From: Roseateles_B sp041912595
GTDB lineage: Bacteria > Pseudomonadota > Gammaproteobacteria > Burkholderiales > Burkholderiaceae_C
Direction: 5' to 3'
Assembly: GCA_041912595.1 (NCBI GenBank)
Contig: JAYRMR010000028.1
Location: 1 to 64,000 of the forward strand
DNA length: 64,000 nt
Shown here: positions 44,604-53,855 of the stretch, piece by piece
Numbering within the stretch: the stretch's first letter is position 1
How the letters are laid out: every line of letters begins with the position of its first letter
Translations under genes and position numbers: made by a program
The notes under the pieces: model-generated
Database searches by the model: none
What the model saw: only the letters and a program-made list of their open reading frames with translations
Told to the model about the DNA's origin: nothing

Positions 44604-45023
44604 TCAATGCCAGCGGGGCGTCACCGGTTCGCGGGCGCTGATCGCCAGCGCATTCCCGCTCGGGTCCCGGATGAACATGGTCCAGTGCTCGTCGGCATGA
44701 CCCTCATGCTGGCAGTGGGGCGGCACCTCGAAGCGCAGCCCGGACGCCATCAGCCGCTGCGCCAGATTGCGCCACTGCGGCAGGCTCAGGCAGACGTCCA
44801 GCGCGGCCTCCGGGGTGGCGTCGGACGACACCTCCGCCAGCTGCACGGCCAGACGGGCACCAAAGAAATCGAAGGACAGGCCCCGGGCCTCGCGGATCTC
44901 CAGGGGAGCCTCCGGGCAGCCCAGCAGTCCGCCGTAGAAGGCACGCGCCTGGGACAGGTCGTGCACCCGGATCGCCCGTTGCAGCGCCTGGGTCGCCAGA
45001 GAGTCGGCATCGGAAGTCATCAT
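44604..45023 (-). CDS. VOC-superfamily (glyoxalase/dioxygenase-like) protein
   Basis: 139 residues from the first of two ATGs (45023), after an AGGAG site. One betaalphabetabetabeta unit pair is visible: IRVHDLSQARAFYGGLLGCP and HWTMFIRDPSGNALAIS. The motif pattern matches metal-binding VOC enzymes, but the ligands (His in IRVHD; Glu unclear) are incomplete. The substrate is unknown. It is convergent with infA. Confidence 0.88.
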   Translation of the reverse strand: MMTSDADSLATQALQRAIRVHDLSQARAFYGGLLGCPEAPLEIREARGLSFDFFGARLAVQLAEVSSDATPEAALDVCLSLPQWRNLAQRLMASGLRFEVPPHCQHEGHADEHWTMFIRDPSGNALAISAREPVTPRWH

Positions 45024-45192
45024 TCCTGAATCTCCTGAGAGTTCTGGACACCGAGTGACACAGCCAAGCAACGTCTTGTTGCATTGGAGGGTCAGGATAG
45101 CCAAGCCGCCCGGTGGTGGCGAGCGTCCGCAGGGGCCGACTTGCGCGCATGCGACGCCCGCCTGTCCCACAAAGCTGTGGCATCGTGCGGGC

Positions 45193-45672
45193 ATGAGCAA
45201 GGAACTGCCCTCCACTTTCAAGCTGCTGACGGTCTGGTTGCTGATCCTCACCGGGGTCTTCCTGGCCGTGCTGGCCTGGCAGCACCAGCGCGAACGGCCG
45301 CGCTTCACGCTCAATGAACGCGAGCTGCGCCTGCAGCGCGGGCCGGATGGCCATTTCCACTGGCCGGGCCGCCTCGCCGGGCAGACCACGGTGTTCCTCG
45401 TGGACACCGGCGCCACCACCACCGCCCTGCCCCGGGCCTTGGCCGAGCAGCTCGGCCTGCGCCCCCTCGAACGTCTGCGCAGCAGCACGGCCGGCGGCGT
45501 GGTGGACGGCTATGCCGCCGAGGTGGACCTGCGCCTCGAAGGCGGCCTGCATGCCGAGCGCCTGCGCGTGGCGGTGCTCCCGTCGCTGGACGCCCCGCTG
45601 CTGGGCATGGACGTCCTCAGCCGGCTCAAGTTCAGTCAACATGACGGCGAATTCACTGTGGAGCTTCCATGA
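45193..45672 (+). CDS. Membrane-anchored clan AA aspartic protease (retropepsin-like)
   Basis: 159 residues from the ATG at 45193, after one N-terminal membrane helix (LLTVWLLILTGVFLAVLAW). The catalytic motif is FLVDTGATTTALPRAL (about 76) and a later LLGMDVLSRL matches the hydrophobic-Gly of the family. It is half the size of pepsins, so it should act as a homodimer, in the periplasm. It overlaps the TraB/GumN gene by four bases. Confidence 0.92.
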   Translation: MSKELPSTFKLLTVWLLILTGVFLAVLAWQHQRERPRFTLNERELRLQRGPDGHFHWPGRLAGQTTVFLVDTGATTTALPRALAEQLGLRPLERLRSSTAGGVVDGYAAEVDLRLEGGLHAERLRVAVLPSLDAPLLGMDVLSRLKFSQHDGEFTVELP

Positions 45673-46637
45673 CCCTTCTTCGACACTGGCGGCGCCTGGG
45701 CTGCGCCGCGCTGGCCCTGCTGCTGGGCGGCGCCCCAGGCCTGACGCGCGCGCAGAACTGCCCGCCCACGCTGCCCGCGCCCAATCCCGCCCTCTTGAGC
45801 CAGCCCCCCGCCCAGGCGCCGGACCGTGGCCTGCTGTGGCAGCTGGAAAAGGACGGTCGCACGGCCTGGCTCTACGCGAGCATCCATATCGGCCGGCCGG
45901 ACTGGCTGGTGCCCGGCATGCGCCTGCAGGCCGCCCTGGCCGCCAGCGACACCGTGGCGCTGGAGCTCGACCTGTCCGATCCGCAGGTGATGCAGGCGCT
46001 GGCGGGTCCGGTGCCCGGCCGTCCCGCCCTGAATCTGCCCGCGGACCTGCAGACGCGCCTGCAGGCCGTGGCCCGGCGCGAATGCACGGACCTCGCCCCC
46101 CTGGCCGCGCTGCACCCGCTGATGCAGCTGGGCCAGCTCGTGGCCCAGAGCGCCCGGCGTGACGGCATGAGCGTCGAGTACGGCCAGGAGCTGGCGCTGA
46201 TCATCCAGTCGCAGCGCCTGGGCCTGCGCCTGGCCGGGCTGGAGACGCCGCAGCTGCAGCTGCAGGCGCTGATCCCCGCGGACCGCAAGGCGGCGCTGGA
46301 GGAGATCCGCGAGGGCCTGCGGCAGCTTGAATCGACCCAGCTGCGCCAGCAGACCCGCCGCCTCGCCGAGGCCTGGGCCGCGGGGGACCTGAACACGCTG
46401 GAACGCTACGAGACCTGGTGCGACTGCGTGAAGACCGCCGCCGACCGTGCGGCGCTCAAGCGCACGCTGGACGATCGCAATCCCGGCATGGCCGACGGCA
46501 TCGTGAAGCTCCACGCCCAGGGCCGGCGCCTGCTGGTGGCGGTCGGCGCGCTGCACATGACGGGTGATGCGAGCCTGCTCAAGGCCTTGCGCGCGCGGGG
46601 TTTCACCGTCACGCAGCGCTGGCCGGAGCCGCGCTGA
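45669..46637 (+). CDS. TraB/GumN-family exported protein
   Basis: 322 residues. A signal peptide (LGCAALALLLGGAPGLTRAQ) is followed by the family core: LLWQLEKDGRTAWLYASIHIG, LVPGMRLQAALAASDTVALE, and the C-terminal LLVAVGALHMTGDASLLKAL. The two GxxH-type motifs (SIHIG, GALHM) are the proposed metalloprotease-like ligands. It follows the aspartic protease in the same operon; function is unknown. Confidence 0.92.
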   Translation: MTLLRHWRRLGCAALALLLGGAPGLTRAQNCPPTLPAPNPALLSQPPAQAPDRGLLWQLEKDGRTAWLYASIHIGRPDWLVPGMRLQAALAASDTVALELDLSDPQVMQALAGPVPGRPALNLPADLQTRLQAVARRECTDLAPLAALHPLMQLGQLVAQSARRDGMSVEYGQELALIIQSQRLGLRLAGLETPQLQLQALIPADRKAALEEIREGLRQLESTQLRQQTRRLAEAWAAGDLNTLERYETWCDCVKTAADRAALKRTLDDRNPGMADGIVKLHAQGRRLLVAVGALHMTGDASLLKALRARGFTVTQRWPEPR

Positions 46638-46692
46638 TCCGCGCCCACCCGGCCCTTGGCGCTACCATCGCGCCATCATCCCAGGAGGCCCC

Positions 46693-47433
46693 ATGGCAGA
46701 CAGCAGCAGCTTCAGCAAGTTCGTGCCCGGATTCGAGTTCCTGCAGGGCCTGGTCAAGAACGCCGGCGCCGCCCTGCCCGGCATCGGCCAGTGGGTCGCG
46801 CCCACGCTGAACCCGGAGGAGCTCTCCAAGCGCATCGAGGAGCTGCGCACGGTGCAGTTCTGGCTGGAGCAGAACGCCCGCATGCTGGGCGCCACCATCC
46901 AGGCGCTGGAAGTGCAGCGCATGACGCTGTCCACGCTGAAGTCCATGAACGTGCCGCTCGCCGAGCTGGGCGAGACGCTCAAGGTGCCGCCGATGCCCGA
47001 GTACCGCCTGCCCGAGATGCCCCCGATGCCCGGCATGCCGGCCGCCGCCCCGAAGGCCGCCAAGGCGCGCAAGGCCCCCGCCCCGGCTGCCGAGGCGCCG
47101 GCCGCCCCCGCGCTGGGCGCGGTGGACCCGATGCAGTGGTGGTCCGCCCTGAGCACCCAGTTCACCCAGCTCGCGACGCAGGCCATGAAGGACGGCGCCA
47201 CCGACGCCGCCAAGAACCTGGCCGGCGCCATGGTCAAGCAGAGCTTCGACGCCGCGGGCGAGACGATCAAGAAGGCCGCGGCCATGCCGCTCAACGTGGC
47301 CAAGAGCGCCGCGGCAGCGGCCGGGGCGGCCGCGGGTGCCGCCGCCGGGGCCGCCGCCAACGCGGCCGTCAAGCCGGCCCTCAAGGCCGCCAGCCGCAAG
47401 ACGGCGCCCGCCCGCAAGCGCAGCACGCGCTGA
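46693..47433 (+). CDS. phaM: PhaM-type polyhydroxybutyrate granule protein
   Basis: 246 residues, starting after a CAGGAGG site. The conserved N-terminus (FVPGFEFLQGLVKNAGAALP and EELSKRIEELRTVQFWLEQNA) matches PhaM, which binds PHB synthase and anchors granules to the nucleoid. The C-terminal 70 residues are Ala/Lys/Arg-rich and histone-H1-like (KPALKAASRKTAPARKRS), fitting DNA binding. It indicates a PHB-storing betaproteobacterium. Confidence 0.9.
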   Translation: MADSSSFSKFVPGFEFLQGLVKNAGAALPGIGQWVAPTLNPEELSKRIEELRTVQFWLEQNARMLGATIQALEVQRMTLSTLKSMNVPLAELGETLKVPPMPEYRLPEMPPMPGMPAAAPKAAKARKAPAPAAEAPAAPALGAVDPMQWWSALSTQFTQLATQAMKDGATDAAKNLAGAMVKQSFDAAGETIKKAAAMPLNVAKSAAAAAGAAAGAAAGAAANAAVKPALKAASRKTAPARKRSTR

Positions 47434-47457
47434 GAGACCGGCCGACGCTCGCGCCCC

Positions 47458-48339
47458 GTGGCCGCCTCCCGCATCCCGCCCATCCAGTGCCTGCTGGCCT
47501 TCGAGGCCGTCGCACGCCTGCGCAGCGTGAGCCTGGCGTCCGAGGAGCTGAGCGTCACGCCCAGCGCCGTGAGCCACCGCATCCGCCAGCTCGAGACGCA
47601 GCTGGGCTTCAAGCTCTTCACCCGTGACTTCACGCCGTCCGACGAGGGCCAGCGCTACCTGCCCTCGGTGCGACAGGGGCTCAAGGCCCTGCAGCAGATT
47701 CCCAAGCCGGACGGCGCCGGGCTGCAGTCCGCGCGGCTGCGCCTGGCGGTGACGCCCACCTTCTCGCGCCAGATCCTGCTGCCCCGCCTGGCCCTGTTCC
47801 GCCACGCCTACCCCGAGATCGAGCTGGTGATGCAGGTGGCCATCCCCCTCACCAACACCAAGTCCGAGGACGCCGACCTCGAGATCCGCTACGGCACCGG
47901 CGACTACCCCGGCCTCGAGTACCGCCGCATCCTCAGCGACGAGCTCACGCCCGTCTGCAGCCCCGAGTACCTGAACGAGTTCGGCCCCTTCGACGGCTTC
48001 GACAGCGCCGAGGACATCCGCCGCGCCCGCCTGATCCGCAGCCCGCTGGACCCCTGGAGCACCTGGTTCGAGGCCCACGGCGTCCATCTGGACGAGCCCC
48101 GCACCGGCGCGCAGTTCAACGACGTCGGCCTGGTGCTGGACGCCGCGGCGGCCGGTTTTGGCGTGGCCCTGATGCGCATGAAGCTGGGCCTCACCTGGCT
48201 CGACAGCGGCCGCCTGCTGCGCCTCTCGCCCCGCACGGTGCCCTCGCCCTTCCACCACTACCTGTGCTGGAAACCGGGCGCGATGGAGCGCTGGGAGTGC
48301 GCGGCGTTCGGGGACTGGCTGTTCAAGGCGCTGGGCTAG
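47458..48339 (+). CDS. LysR-family transcriptional regulator (GcvA-like)
   Basis: 293 residues from a GTG at 47458; the ribosome site is poor, so the start is uncertain by a few codons. The winged HTH is SVSLASEELSVTPSAVSHRI with RQLETQLGFKLFTRD after it, and a LysR substrate-binding domain follows (LRLAVTPTFSRQILLPRLAL). GcvA-type members regulate amino-acid and beta-lactamase genes. The target is unknown; no divergent gene is present. Confidence 0.9.
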   Translation: MAASRIPPIQCLLAFEAVARLRSVSLASEELSVTPSAVSHRIRQLETQLGFKLFTRDFTPSDEGQRYLPSVRQGLKALQQIPKPDGAGLQSARLRLAVTPTFSRQILLPRLALFRHAYPEIELVMQVAIPLTNTKSEDADLEIRYGTGDYPGLEYRRILSDELTPVCSPEYLNEFGPFDGFDSAEDIRRARLIRSPLDPWSTWFEAHGVHLDEPRTGAQFNDVGLVLDAAAAGFGVALMRMKLGLTWLDSGRLLRLSPRTVPSPFHHYLCWKPGAMERWECAAFGDWLFKALG

Positions 48340-48348
48340 CCTTTCGCC

Positions 48349-48822
48349 ATGCCCGTCACGCCTTTTCACTTCGGGCTGGGCGCCGCCCTGCACGGTGCCG
48401 CGCCCCGCCACGTCAGCTTCCTGGCCTTTTGCGCCGCCAACGTGCTGATCGACGTGGAGTCCATCTGGAACCTCCTGCAGGGGCACGCCCATGTCCATGC
48501 TTTCTTCCACACCTGCATCGGCGCCACGCTGGCCGGCCTTGCCACGGCCGCGCTGTGCCTGCGGTGGCGGCGGTGGCGGCTGGGGCAGCCGCTGCCCGCG
48601 GTCCACCGACGCTCGCTCGTGTTCGGCGGGCTGCTTGGCGCCTGGAGCCACGTGATGCTGGACAGCGTCATGCATGCCGACGTCCGGCCCCTGGCACCCT
48701 TCAGCGAGGCCAACGGCCTCTATCTCTGGATGCCCCTGCCGGAGCTGCACCTGCTGCTCGCGGGGTTGGGCGTACTGGGCGGGACGGCCGTGTGGCTTCG
48801 GCGTCTGCACGCGGAAGACTGA
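48349..48822 (+). CDS. Membrane-bound hydrolase-like protein (DUF457/YdjM-type)
   Basis: 157 residues. TPFHFGLGAALHGAAPRHVS and a His/Asp-rich LGAWSHVMLDSVMHADVRPL resemble the putative metal sites of DUF457-like inner-membrane proteins. About four hydrophobic helices are present. Function unproven. It starts nine bases after the LysR gene stop. Confidence 0.78.
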   Translation: MPVTPFHFGLGAALHGAAPRHVSFLAFCAANVLIDVESIWNLLQGHAHVHAFFHTCIGATLAGLATAALCLRWRRWRLGQPLPAVHRRSLVFGGLLGAWSHVMLDSVMHADVRPLAPFSEANGLYLWMPLPELHLLLAGLGVLGGTAVWLRRLHAED

Positions 48823-48825
48823 GCG

Positions 48826-49278
48826 ATGCTGCACATCGAGACCCTGACCCTGGAGCGCGTCTTCGACGTGCAGCGCCCCTCGCTGGCCGGCGGCCGGCAG
48901 CTGACGTCGGACTTCTCGTTCGAGGCGCAGGGACGAACGATGTACGGCGTCAATGTGCCCGGCATGCCGTCGCTGAAGGCCGGCGACCGCGTCAGCTTCG
49001 TCCTGCGGGAAGCCGGCAACTGGCAGACGCTCGCGGGCTGGCACAACCACAGCACGGGCGAGCAGGCGCTGCCCCAGGTGCCGCGTCTCGGCGGCGTCTT
49101 CAACGGCGGCGTCCTCACCGCCATCGGGTGGGCCGCGTACGCGAGCGCCGAACGGCCGGGGACCCGCATCCTGAGTGCGACGCTCCTGGCCTTCTGCGTC
49201 CTGAGCGCGGTGCACCTTCTGCAGGTGGCGTGGCGGGGGCGGCAGGCGGCCCGTCTCATCGAGTCGCTGCGCGGCTGA
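48826..49278 (+). CDS. Uncharacterised membrane protein
   Basis: 150 residues. An N-terminal beta-rich part (ETLTLERVFDVQRPSLAGG; FSFEAQGRTMYGVNVPGMPS) looks OB-like, and two hydrophobic helices follow (GVFNGGVLTAIGWAAYAS and ILSATLLAFCVLSAVHLLQV). It begins three bases after the DUF457-like stop, so the pair may be an operon. No family recognised. Confidence 0.72.
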   Translation: MLHIETLTLERVFDVQRPSLAGGRQLTSDFSFEAQGRTMYGVNVPGMPSLKAGDRVSFVLREAGNWQTLAGWHNHSTGEQALPQVPRLGGVFNGGVLTAIGWAAYASAERPGTRILSATLLAFCVLSAVHLLQVAWRGRQAARLIESLRG

Positions 49279-49472
49279 GCCAACGAACGCTGACAGCAGC
49301 TTGACGCGAGGGGCGGCAGCGCCTCCGGATCTACCCTGTGTCCACCCGCTTCCTGAAAATTCCTCAAGGCGCCGCTCGCGAGGATTCACGCCGCGCCTGA
49401 CCCGTCCCCCGCACCATCGCTTCCCAGCGGCTCATTCCCAAGGGCCCACCCCAAGAGCGACTGGAGACAACC

Positions 49473-51131
49473 ATGGTCTGGCAACAGGTCTACAACCCCT
49501 TTGACAACATGCTGCTCAGCACGCTGGTGGCCGCCATCCCGGTGGTCGTCATGCTGCTGGGCCTCGGCGTGTTCCACCTCAAGGCCCACGTGGCCGCCGC
49601 CGCCGGCCTCGCCAGCGCGATGCTGATCGCCATCGTCGCGTTCGGCATGCCCGCCGGCATGGCCACGCGGGCCGCGCTGCTGGGCGGGCTCACCGGCCTG
49701 CTGCCCATCGGCTGGATCGTGCTGAACATCATCTTCCTGCACCAGCTGACGGAGCAGAACGGCAGCTTCAAGGTGCTGCAGGACTCCATCGCCGGCATCA
49801 CGCAGGACCGCCGGCTGCAGCTGCTGCTGATCGCCTTCGCCTTCGGCGCCTTCTTCGAGGGCGCGGCCGGCTTCGGCACGCCGGTGGCCGTGACGGCCGC
49901 CATCCTGATCGGCCTGGGCTTCTCGCCGCTGGCCGCCTCGGGCCTCTCGCTGATCGCCAACACGGCGCCGGTGGCCTACGGCGCGCTCGGCACGCCGGTG
50001 ATCACGCTGGCCAAGGTGCACGGCTACGACCTGATGGCCGTCTCCGGCATGATCGGCCGCCAGCTGCCCTTCTTCTCGCTGCTGGTGCCCTTCTGGCTGA
50101 TCTGGGCCTTCGCCGGCCGCAAGGCCATGATGGAGATCTGGCCCGCCATCCTGGTGACCGGCCTGTCCTTCGCGATCCCGCAGTACCTGGTGAGCAACTT
50201 CATCGGCCCCGAGCTGGTGGACGTGATCGCCGCGATGGTGTCGATGACCTGCCTGGTCGGCTTCCTGCGCGTCTGGCAGCCCAAGAAGGTGTGGACCTCG
50301 GTCTCGCTGAAGGGCCATGAGAAGGACGGCGGCGTCGCGCTGCCCCCGCAGAAGCCGCAGCAGCACCCGCGCAGCGCCGTCATCAAGGCCTGGACGCCCT
50401 GGGTGATCCTGACCGTCTTCGTGTTCGCCTGGGGCCTGCCGGCCACCAAGACCTGGCTGAACGGCATCTTCGCGCCCAAGTTCGCCATCGAGGGCCTGCA
50501 CAAGCTGGTGCAGAAGGTCGCGCCCGTCGTGCCCACCCCGCACAACGAGGCCGCCGAGTACGTCTTCAACCTGCTGTCCTCCACCGGCACCGGCATCCTG
50601 CTGTCCGCCGTCGTGGGCGGCCTGCTGATGGGCTACGGCCTGCCGGCCCTGGTCCGCACCTTCTTCAAGACGGTGTGGCTGGTGCGCACCTCGCTGCTGA
50701 CCATCGTGCTGATGCTGGCCCTGGGCACGCTGACGCGCTACAGCGGCCTGGACACCACCCTGGGCCTGGCCTTCGCCGGCACCGGCGTGCTCTACCCCTT
50801 CTTCGGCACCCTGATGGGCTGGCTGGGCGTGGCGCTGACGGGCTCGGACACCGCCTCCAACGTCCTCTTCGGCGGCATGCAGAAGGTGGCCGCCGAGCAG
50901 CTGGGCCTCAACCCCAACCTGATGGGCGCGGCCAACAGCTCGGGCGGCGTGATGGGCAAGATGATCGATGCGCAGTCCATCGTCGTGGCCTCGACCGCCA
51001 CCCGCTGGTTCAACCGCGAAGGCGACATCCTGCGCTACGTCTTCTTCCACAGCATCGCCCTCGCCTGCCTGGTGGGCATCTTCGTGACGCTGCAGGCCTA
51101 CGTGCCGCCGTTCACCTGGCTCGTCCGCTGA
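49473..51131 (+). CDS. L-lactate/glycolate permease (LctP family)
   Basis: 552 residues, about 12-14 membrane segments. Family motifs are FGAFFEGAAGFGTPVAVTAA (about 125-145), NTAPVAYGALGTPV and GSDTASNVLFGGMQ (about 450). The first gene of a run with glcDEF, which argues for glycolate or lactate import (GlcA/LldP type). Ribosome site CTGGAG precedes the start. Confidence 0.93.
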   Translation: MVWQQVYNPFDNMLLSTLVAAIPVVVMLLGLGVFHLKAHVAAAAGLASAMLIAIVAFGMPAGMATRAALLGGLTGLLPIGWIVLNIIFLHQLTEQNGSFKVLQDSIAGITQDRRLQLLLIAFAFGAFFEGAAGFGTPVAVTAAILIGLGFSPLAASGLSLIANTAPVAYGALGTPVITLAKVHGYDLMAVSGMIGRQLPFFSLLVPFWLIWAFAGRKAMMEIWPAILVTGLSFAIPQYLVSNFIGPELVDVIAAMVSMTCLVGFLRVWQPKKVWTSVSLKGHEKDGGVALPPQKPQQHPRSAVIKAWTPWVILTVFVFAWGLPATKTWLNGIFAPKFAIEGLHKLVQKVAPVVPTPHNEAAEYVFNLLSSTGTGILLSAVVGGLLMGYGLPALVRTFFKTVWLVRTSLLTIVLMLALGTLTRYSGLDTTLGLAFAGTGVLYPFFGTLMGWLGVALTGSDTASNVLFGGMQKVAAEQLGLNPNLMGAANSSGGVMGKMIDAQSIVVASTATRWFNREGDILRYVFFHSIALACLVGIFVTLQAYVPPFTWLVR

Positions 51132-51204
51132 TCCTCCGGCCTGCGGCCATCCGGGCGGGCTACAGTGAAGCACTGAGCCCGCCCTCTGCCTTGATGCCCC
51201 TGTC

Positions 51205-52704
51205 ATGAACCTCACCGACGCCGCCTCGCTCACCCCGGCCGAGCGCGCCCAGCGCCAGCACCGCCTGGTGCAGGCCCTGCGCGGCCTGCTGCCGGCCCAT
51301 GCCCTGCTGTGGCAGGCCGAGGAGACCACGCCCTACGAGTGCGACGGCCTCTCCGCCTACCGCGCCCGCCCGCTGGCCGTGGCCCTGCCCGAGACGGAGG
51401 CGCAGGTCGCCGCCGTGCTGCGCTGCTGCCTCGAGCTGGAGGTGCCCGTGGTCGCGCGCGGCGCCGGCACCGGCCTCTCGGGCGGCGCGCTGCCGCATCC
51501 CGACGGCCTCGTGCTCTCGCTCGCACGGCTCAACCAGATCCTCGACATCGACCCGCTCGCCCGCACCGCCCGCGTGCAGTGCGGCGTGCGCAACCTGGCC
51601 ATCTCCGAGGCCGCCGCGCCGCTGGGCCTCTACTACGCGCCGGACCCCAGCAGCCAGATCGCCTGCACCATCGGCGGCAACATCGCCGAGAACTCCGGCG
51701 GCGTGCACTGCCTGAAGTACGGCCTGACGCTGCACAACGTGCTGCGCGTGAAGGGCTACACCGTGCGCGGCGAAGAGGTCGTGTTCGGCTCCGAGGCGCT
51801 GGACGTGCCAGGTCTCGACCTGCTCGCCACCGTGGTCGGCAGCGAGGGCATGCTGGCCGTGGTGACCGAGGTGACGGTGCGCCTGCTGCCGCGCCCCATC
51901 CTGGCGCGCTGCATCATGGCCAGCTTCGACGACGTCCGCAAGGCCGGGCAGGCCGTGGCCGACCTCATCGCCGCCGGCATCATCCCCGCCGGTCTGGAGA
52001 TGATGGACAAGCCCATGACCGCCGCCGTGGAGGACTTCGTCCACGCCGGCTACGACCTCAGCGCCGAGGCCATCCTGCTGTGCGAGAGCGACGGCACGCC
52101 GGACGAGGTCGAGGAGGAGATCGAGCGCATGAGCGCCGTGCTGCGCGACAGCGGCGCCACGCAGATCTCCGTCAGCGCCGACGAGGCCCAGCGCCTGCGC
52201 TTCTGGAGCGGCCGCAAGAACGCCTTCCCCGCCTCCGGCCGCCTGAGCCCCGACTACATGTGCATGGACTCGACCATCCCGCGCAAGCGCCTGGCCGACA
52301 TCCTGCTGGCCATCGCCGAGATGGAGAAGAAGTACGGCCTGCGCTGCGCCAACGTCTTCCACGCGGGCGACGGCAATCTGCATCCGCTGATCCTCTTCGA
52401 CGCCAACGACCCGGACCAGCTGGACCGCTGCGAGCGCTTCGGCGCCGAGATCCTCGAGGCGAGCGTGGCGCTGGGCGGCACGATCACCGGCGAGCACGGC
52501 GTGGGCATCGAGAAGCTGGCGTCGATGTGCGTGCAGTTCAGCCCCGAGGAGCTGGAGCAGATGCGCGCGTTCAAGGCCGCCTTCGATCCGCAGGGGCTGC
52601 TCAACCCCGGCAAGCTGATCCCCAGCCACGCCCGCTGCGCGGAATACGGCAAGATGCACGTCCGTAAGGGCCTGCTGGCCTTCCCTGATCTGCCGAGGTT
52701 CTGA
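51205..52704 (+). CDS. glcD: Glycolate oxidase FAD-linked subunit GlcD
   Basis: 499 residues. The FAD-binding PCMH domain shows VPVVARGAGTGLSGGALPHP, SSQIACTIGGNIAENSGGVH and VVGSEGMLAVVTEVTVRLLP; the C-terminal FAD-oxidase domain has NVFHAGDGNLHPLILFD and ITGEHGVGIEKL. It oxidises glycolate (or D-lactate) to glyoxylate at the membrane with GlcE and GlcF. The glcE start follows the stop directly. Confidence 0.96.
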   Translation: MNLTDAASLTPAERAQRQHRLVQALRGLLPAHALLWQAEETTPYECDGLSAYRARPLAVALPETEAQVAAVLRCCLELEVPVVARGAGTGLSGGALPHPDGLVLSLARLNQILDIDPLARTARVQCGVRNLAISEAAAPLGLYYAPDPSSQIACTIGGNIAENSGGVHCLKYGLTLHNVLRVKGYTVRGEEVVFGSEALDVPGLDLLATVVGSEGMLAVVTEVTVRLLPRPILARCIMASFDDVRKAGQAVADLIAAGIIPAGLEMMDKPMTAAVEDFVHAGYDLSAEAILLCESDGTPDEVEEEIERMSAVLRDSGATQISVSADEAQRLRFWSGRKNAFPASGRLSPDYMCMDSTIPRKRLADILLAIAEMEKKYGLRCANVFHAGDGNLHPLILFDANDPDQLDRCERFGAEILEASVALGGTITGEHGVGIEKLASMCVQFSPEELEQMRAFKAAFDPQGLLNPGKLIPSHARCAEYGKMHVRKGLLAFPDLPRF

Positions 52705-53832
52705 ATGAGCGCACAAGCCACGCCCGCCCCCCGCATTGCACCGGACGACCTGGGCCTGCTGCAGGCCCGCATCCGCGAGGCCACGGCCCGGGGTCAGGTC
52801 TTGCGTATCCAGGGCCAGGGCAGCAAGCAGTTCTACGGCGGCGAGCCCCGGGGCGAGCTGCTGGACCTGATGGAACTGCCCGGCCTCGCCGGCGTCAGCG
52901 CCTACGAGCCGAGCGAGCTGGTGGTCACGGCCAAGGCCGCGACGCCGCTGGCCGAGCTGGAAGCGCTGCTCGCGGCACAGGGCCAGCACCTGGCCTTCGA
53001 GCCGCCGCGCTTCGAGGGCCGCGGCACCGTCGGCGGCATGGTCGCGGCGGGGCTGTCCGGCCCCTCGCGCGCCACGCAGGGCTCGCTGCGTGACCACGTG
53101 CTGGGCCTCACGATGATCAACGGCCGTGGCGAGCTGCTCAGCTTCGGCGGCACGGTCATGAAGAACGTCGCCGGCTACGACCTCCCTCGCCTGATGTGTG
53201 GCGGCCTGGGCGTGCTGGGCGTGATCGTCGAGGTCTCGCTGAAGGTGCTGCCCCTGCCCGTGGCCCGCTGCACGCTGCGCTTCGACATGCCCGAGGCCGA
53301 GGCCCTGCAGCAGATGAACCGCTGGTCCGGCAAGCCCCTGCCCCTGCGCGCCAGCGCGGCCTGGGACGACGCGCTGGTGCTGGAGCTCGCCGGTGCCGAA
53401 CGCGCCGTGGCGGCCGCGCGGCGCGAGCTGGGCGGCGAGCTGATTCCCGAGGACCTGGCCGCCGGCTTCTGGCGCGGCCTGCGGGACCACAGCGACGAGT
53501 TCTTCGTCGGGGCCTGCCGTGCGGTGCAGGGCGGCGCCAAGCTGTGGCGCCTGTCGCTGCCGCAGACGGCGCCCAGCCTGCGCATTCCGGGCGAGCAGAT
53601 GATCGAGTGGGGCGGTGCCCAGCGCTGGGTCACCACGCCGCTGCCCGCCGCGCAGCTGCGCGAGATGGCCGCCCAGGCCGGCGGCCACGCCACGCTGTTC
53701 CGTGCGCTGGACAAGTCCGACGGCGTGTTCAGCCCGCTGAGCGCGCCGCTGGCCCGCATCCACCGCGACCTCAAGACCGCATTCGACCCGGCCGGCGTGT
53801 TCAACCGCGGCCGGCTCTACCCCGATTTCTGA
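52705..53832 (+). CDS. glcE: Glycolate oxidase FAD-binding subunit GlcE
   Basis: 375 residues, beginning right after the glcD stop. A second PCMH-type FAD domain is shorter than in GlcD: GQVLRIQGQGSKQFYGG, ELEALLAAQGQHLAFEP, GTVGGMVAAGLSGPSR and NVAGYDLPRLMCGGLGVLG. The C-terminus ends FDPAGVFNRGRLYPDF. The 14-mer at 52791 encodes the GQVL part of the first motif with rare codons GGT and TTG. Confidence 0.95.
   Translation: MSAQATPAPRIAPDDLGLLQARIREATARGQVLRIQGQGSKQFYGGEPRGELLDLMELPGLAGVSAYEPSELVVTAKAATPLAELEALLAAQGQHLAFEPPRFEGRGTVGGMVAAGLSGPSRATQGSLRDHVLGLTMINGRGELLSFGGTVMKNVAGYDLPRLMCGGLGVLGVIVEVSLKVLPLPVARCTLRFDMPEAEALQQMNRWSGKPLPLRASAAWDDALVLELAGAERAVAAARRELGGELIPEDLAAGFWRGLRDHSDEFFVGACRAVQGGAKLWRLSLPQTAPSLRIPGEQMIEWGGAQRWVTTPLPAAQLREMAAQAGGHATLFRALDKSDGVFSPLSAPLARIHRDLKTAFDPAGVFNRGRLYPDF
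52791..52804 (+). repeat. Dispersed 14-mer, copy 5
   Basis: Sense strand of glcE (ARGQVLRI), identical to copy 4 over 19 bases although the two genes are unrelated. Confidence 0.8.
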
Positions 53833-53855
53833 GCGCCCGCGCGCCACGATCCACC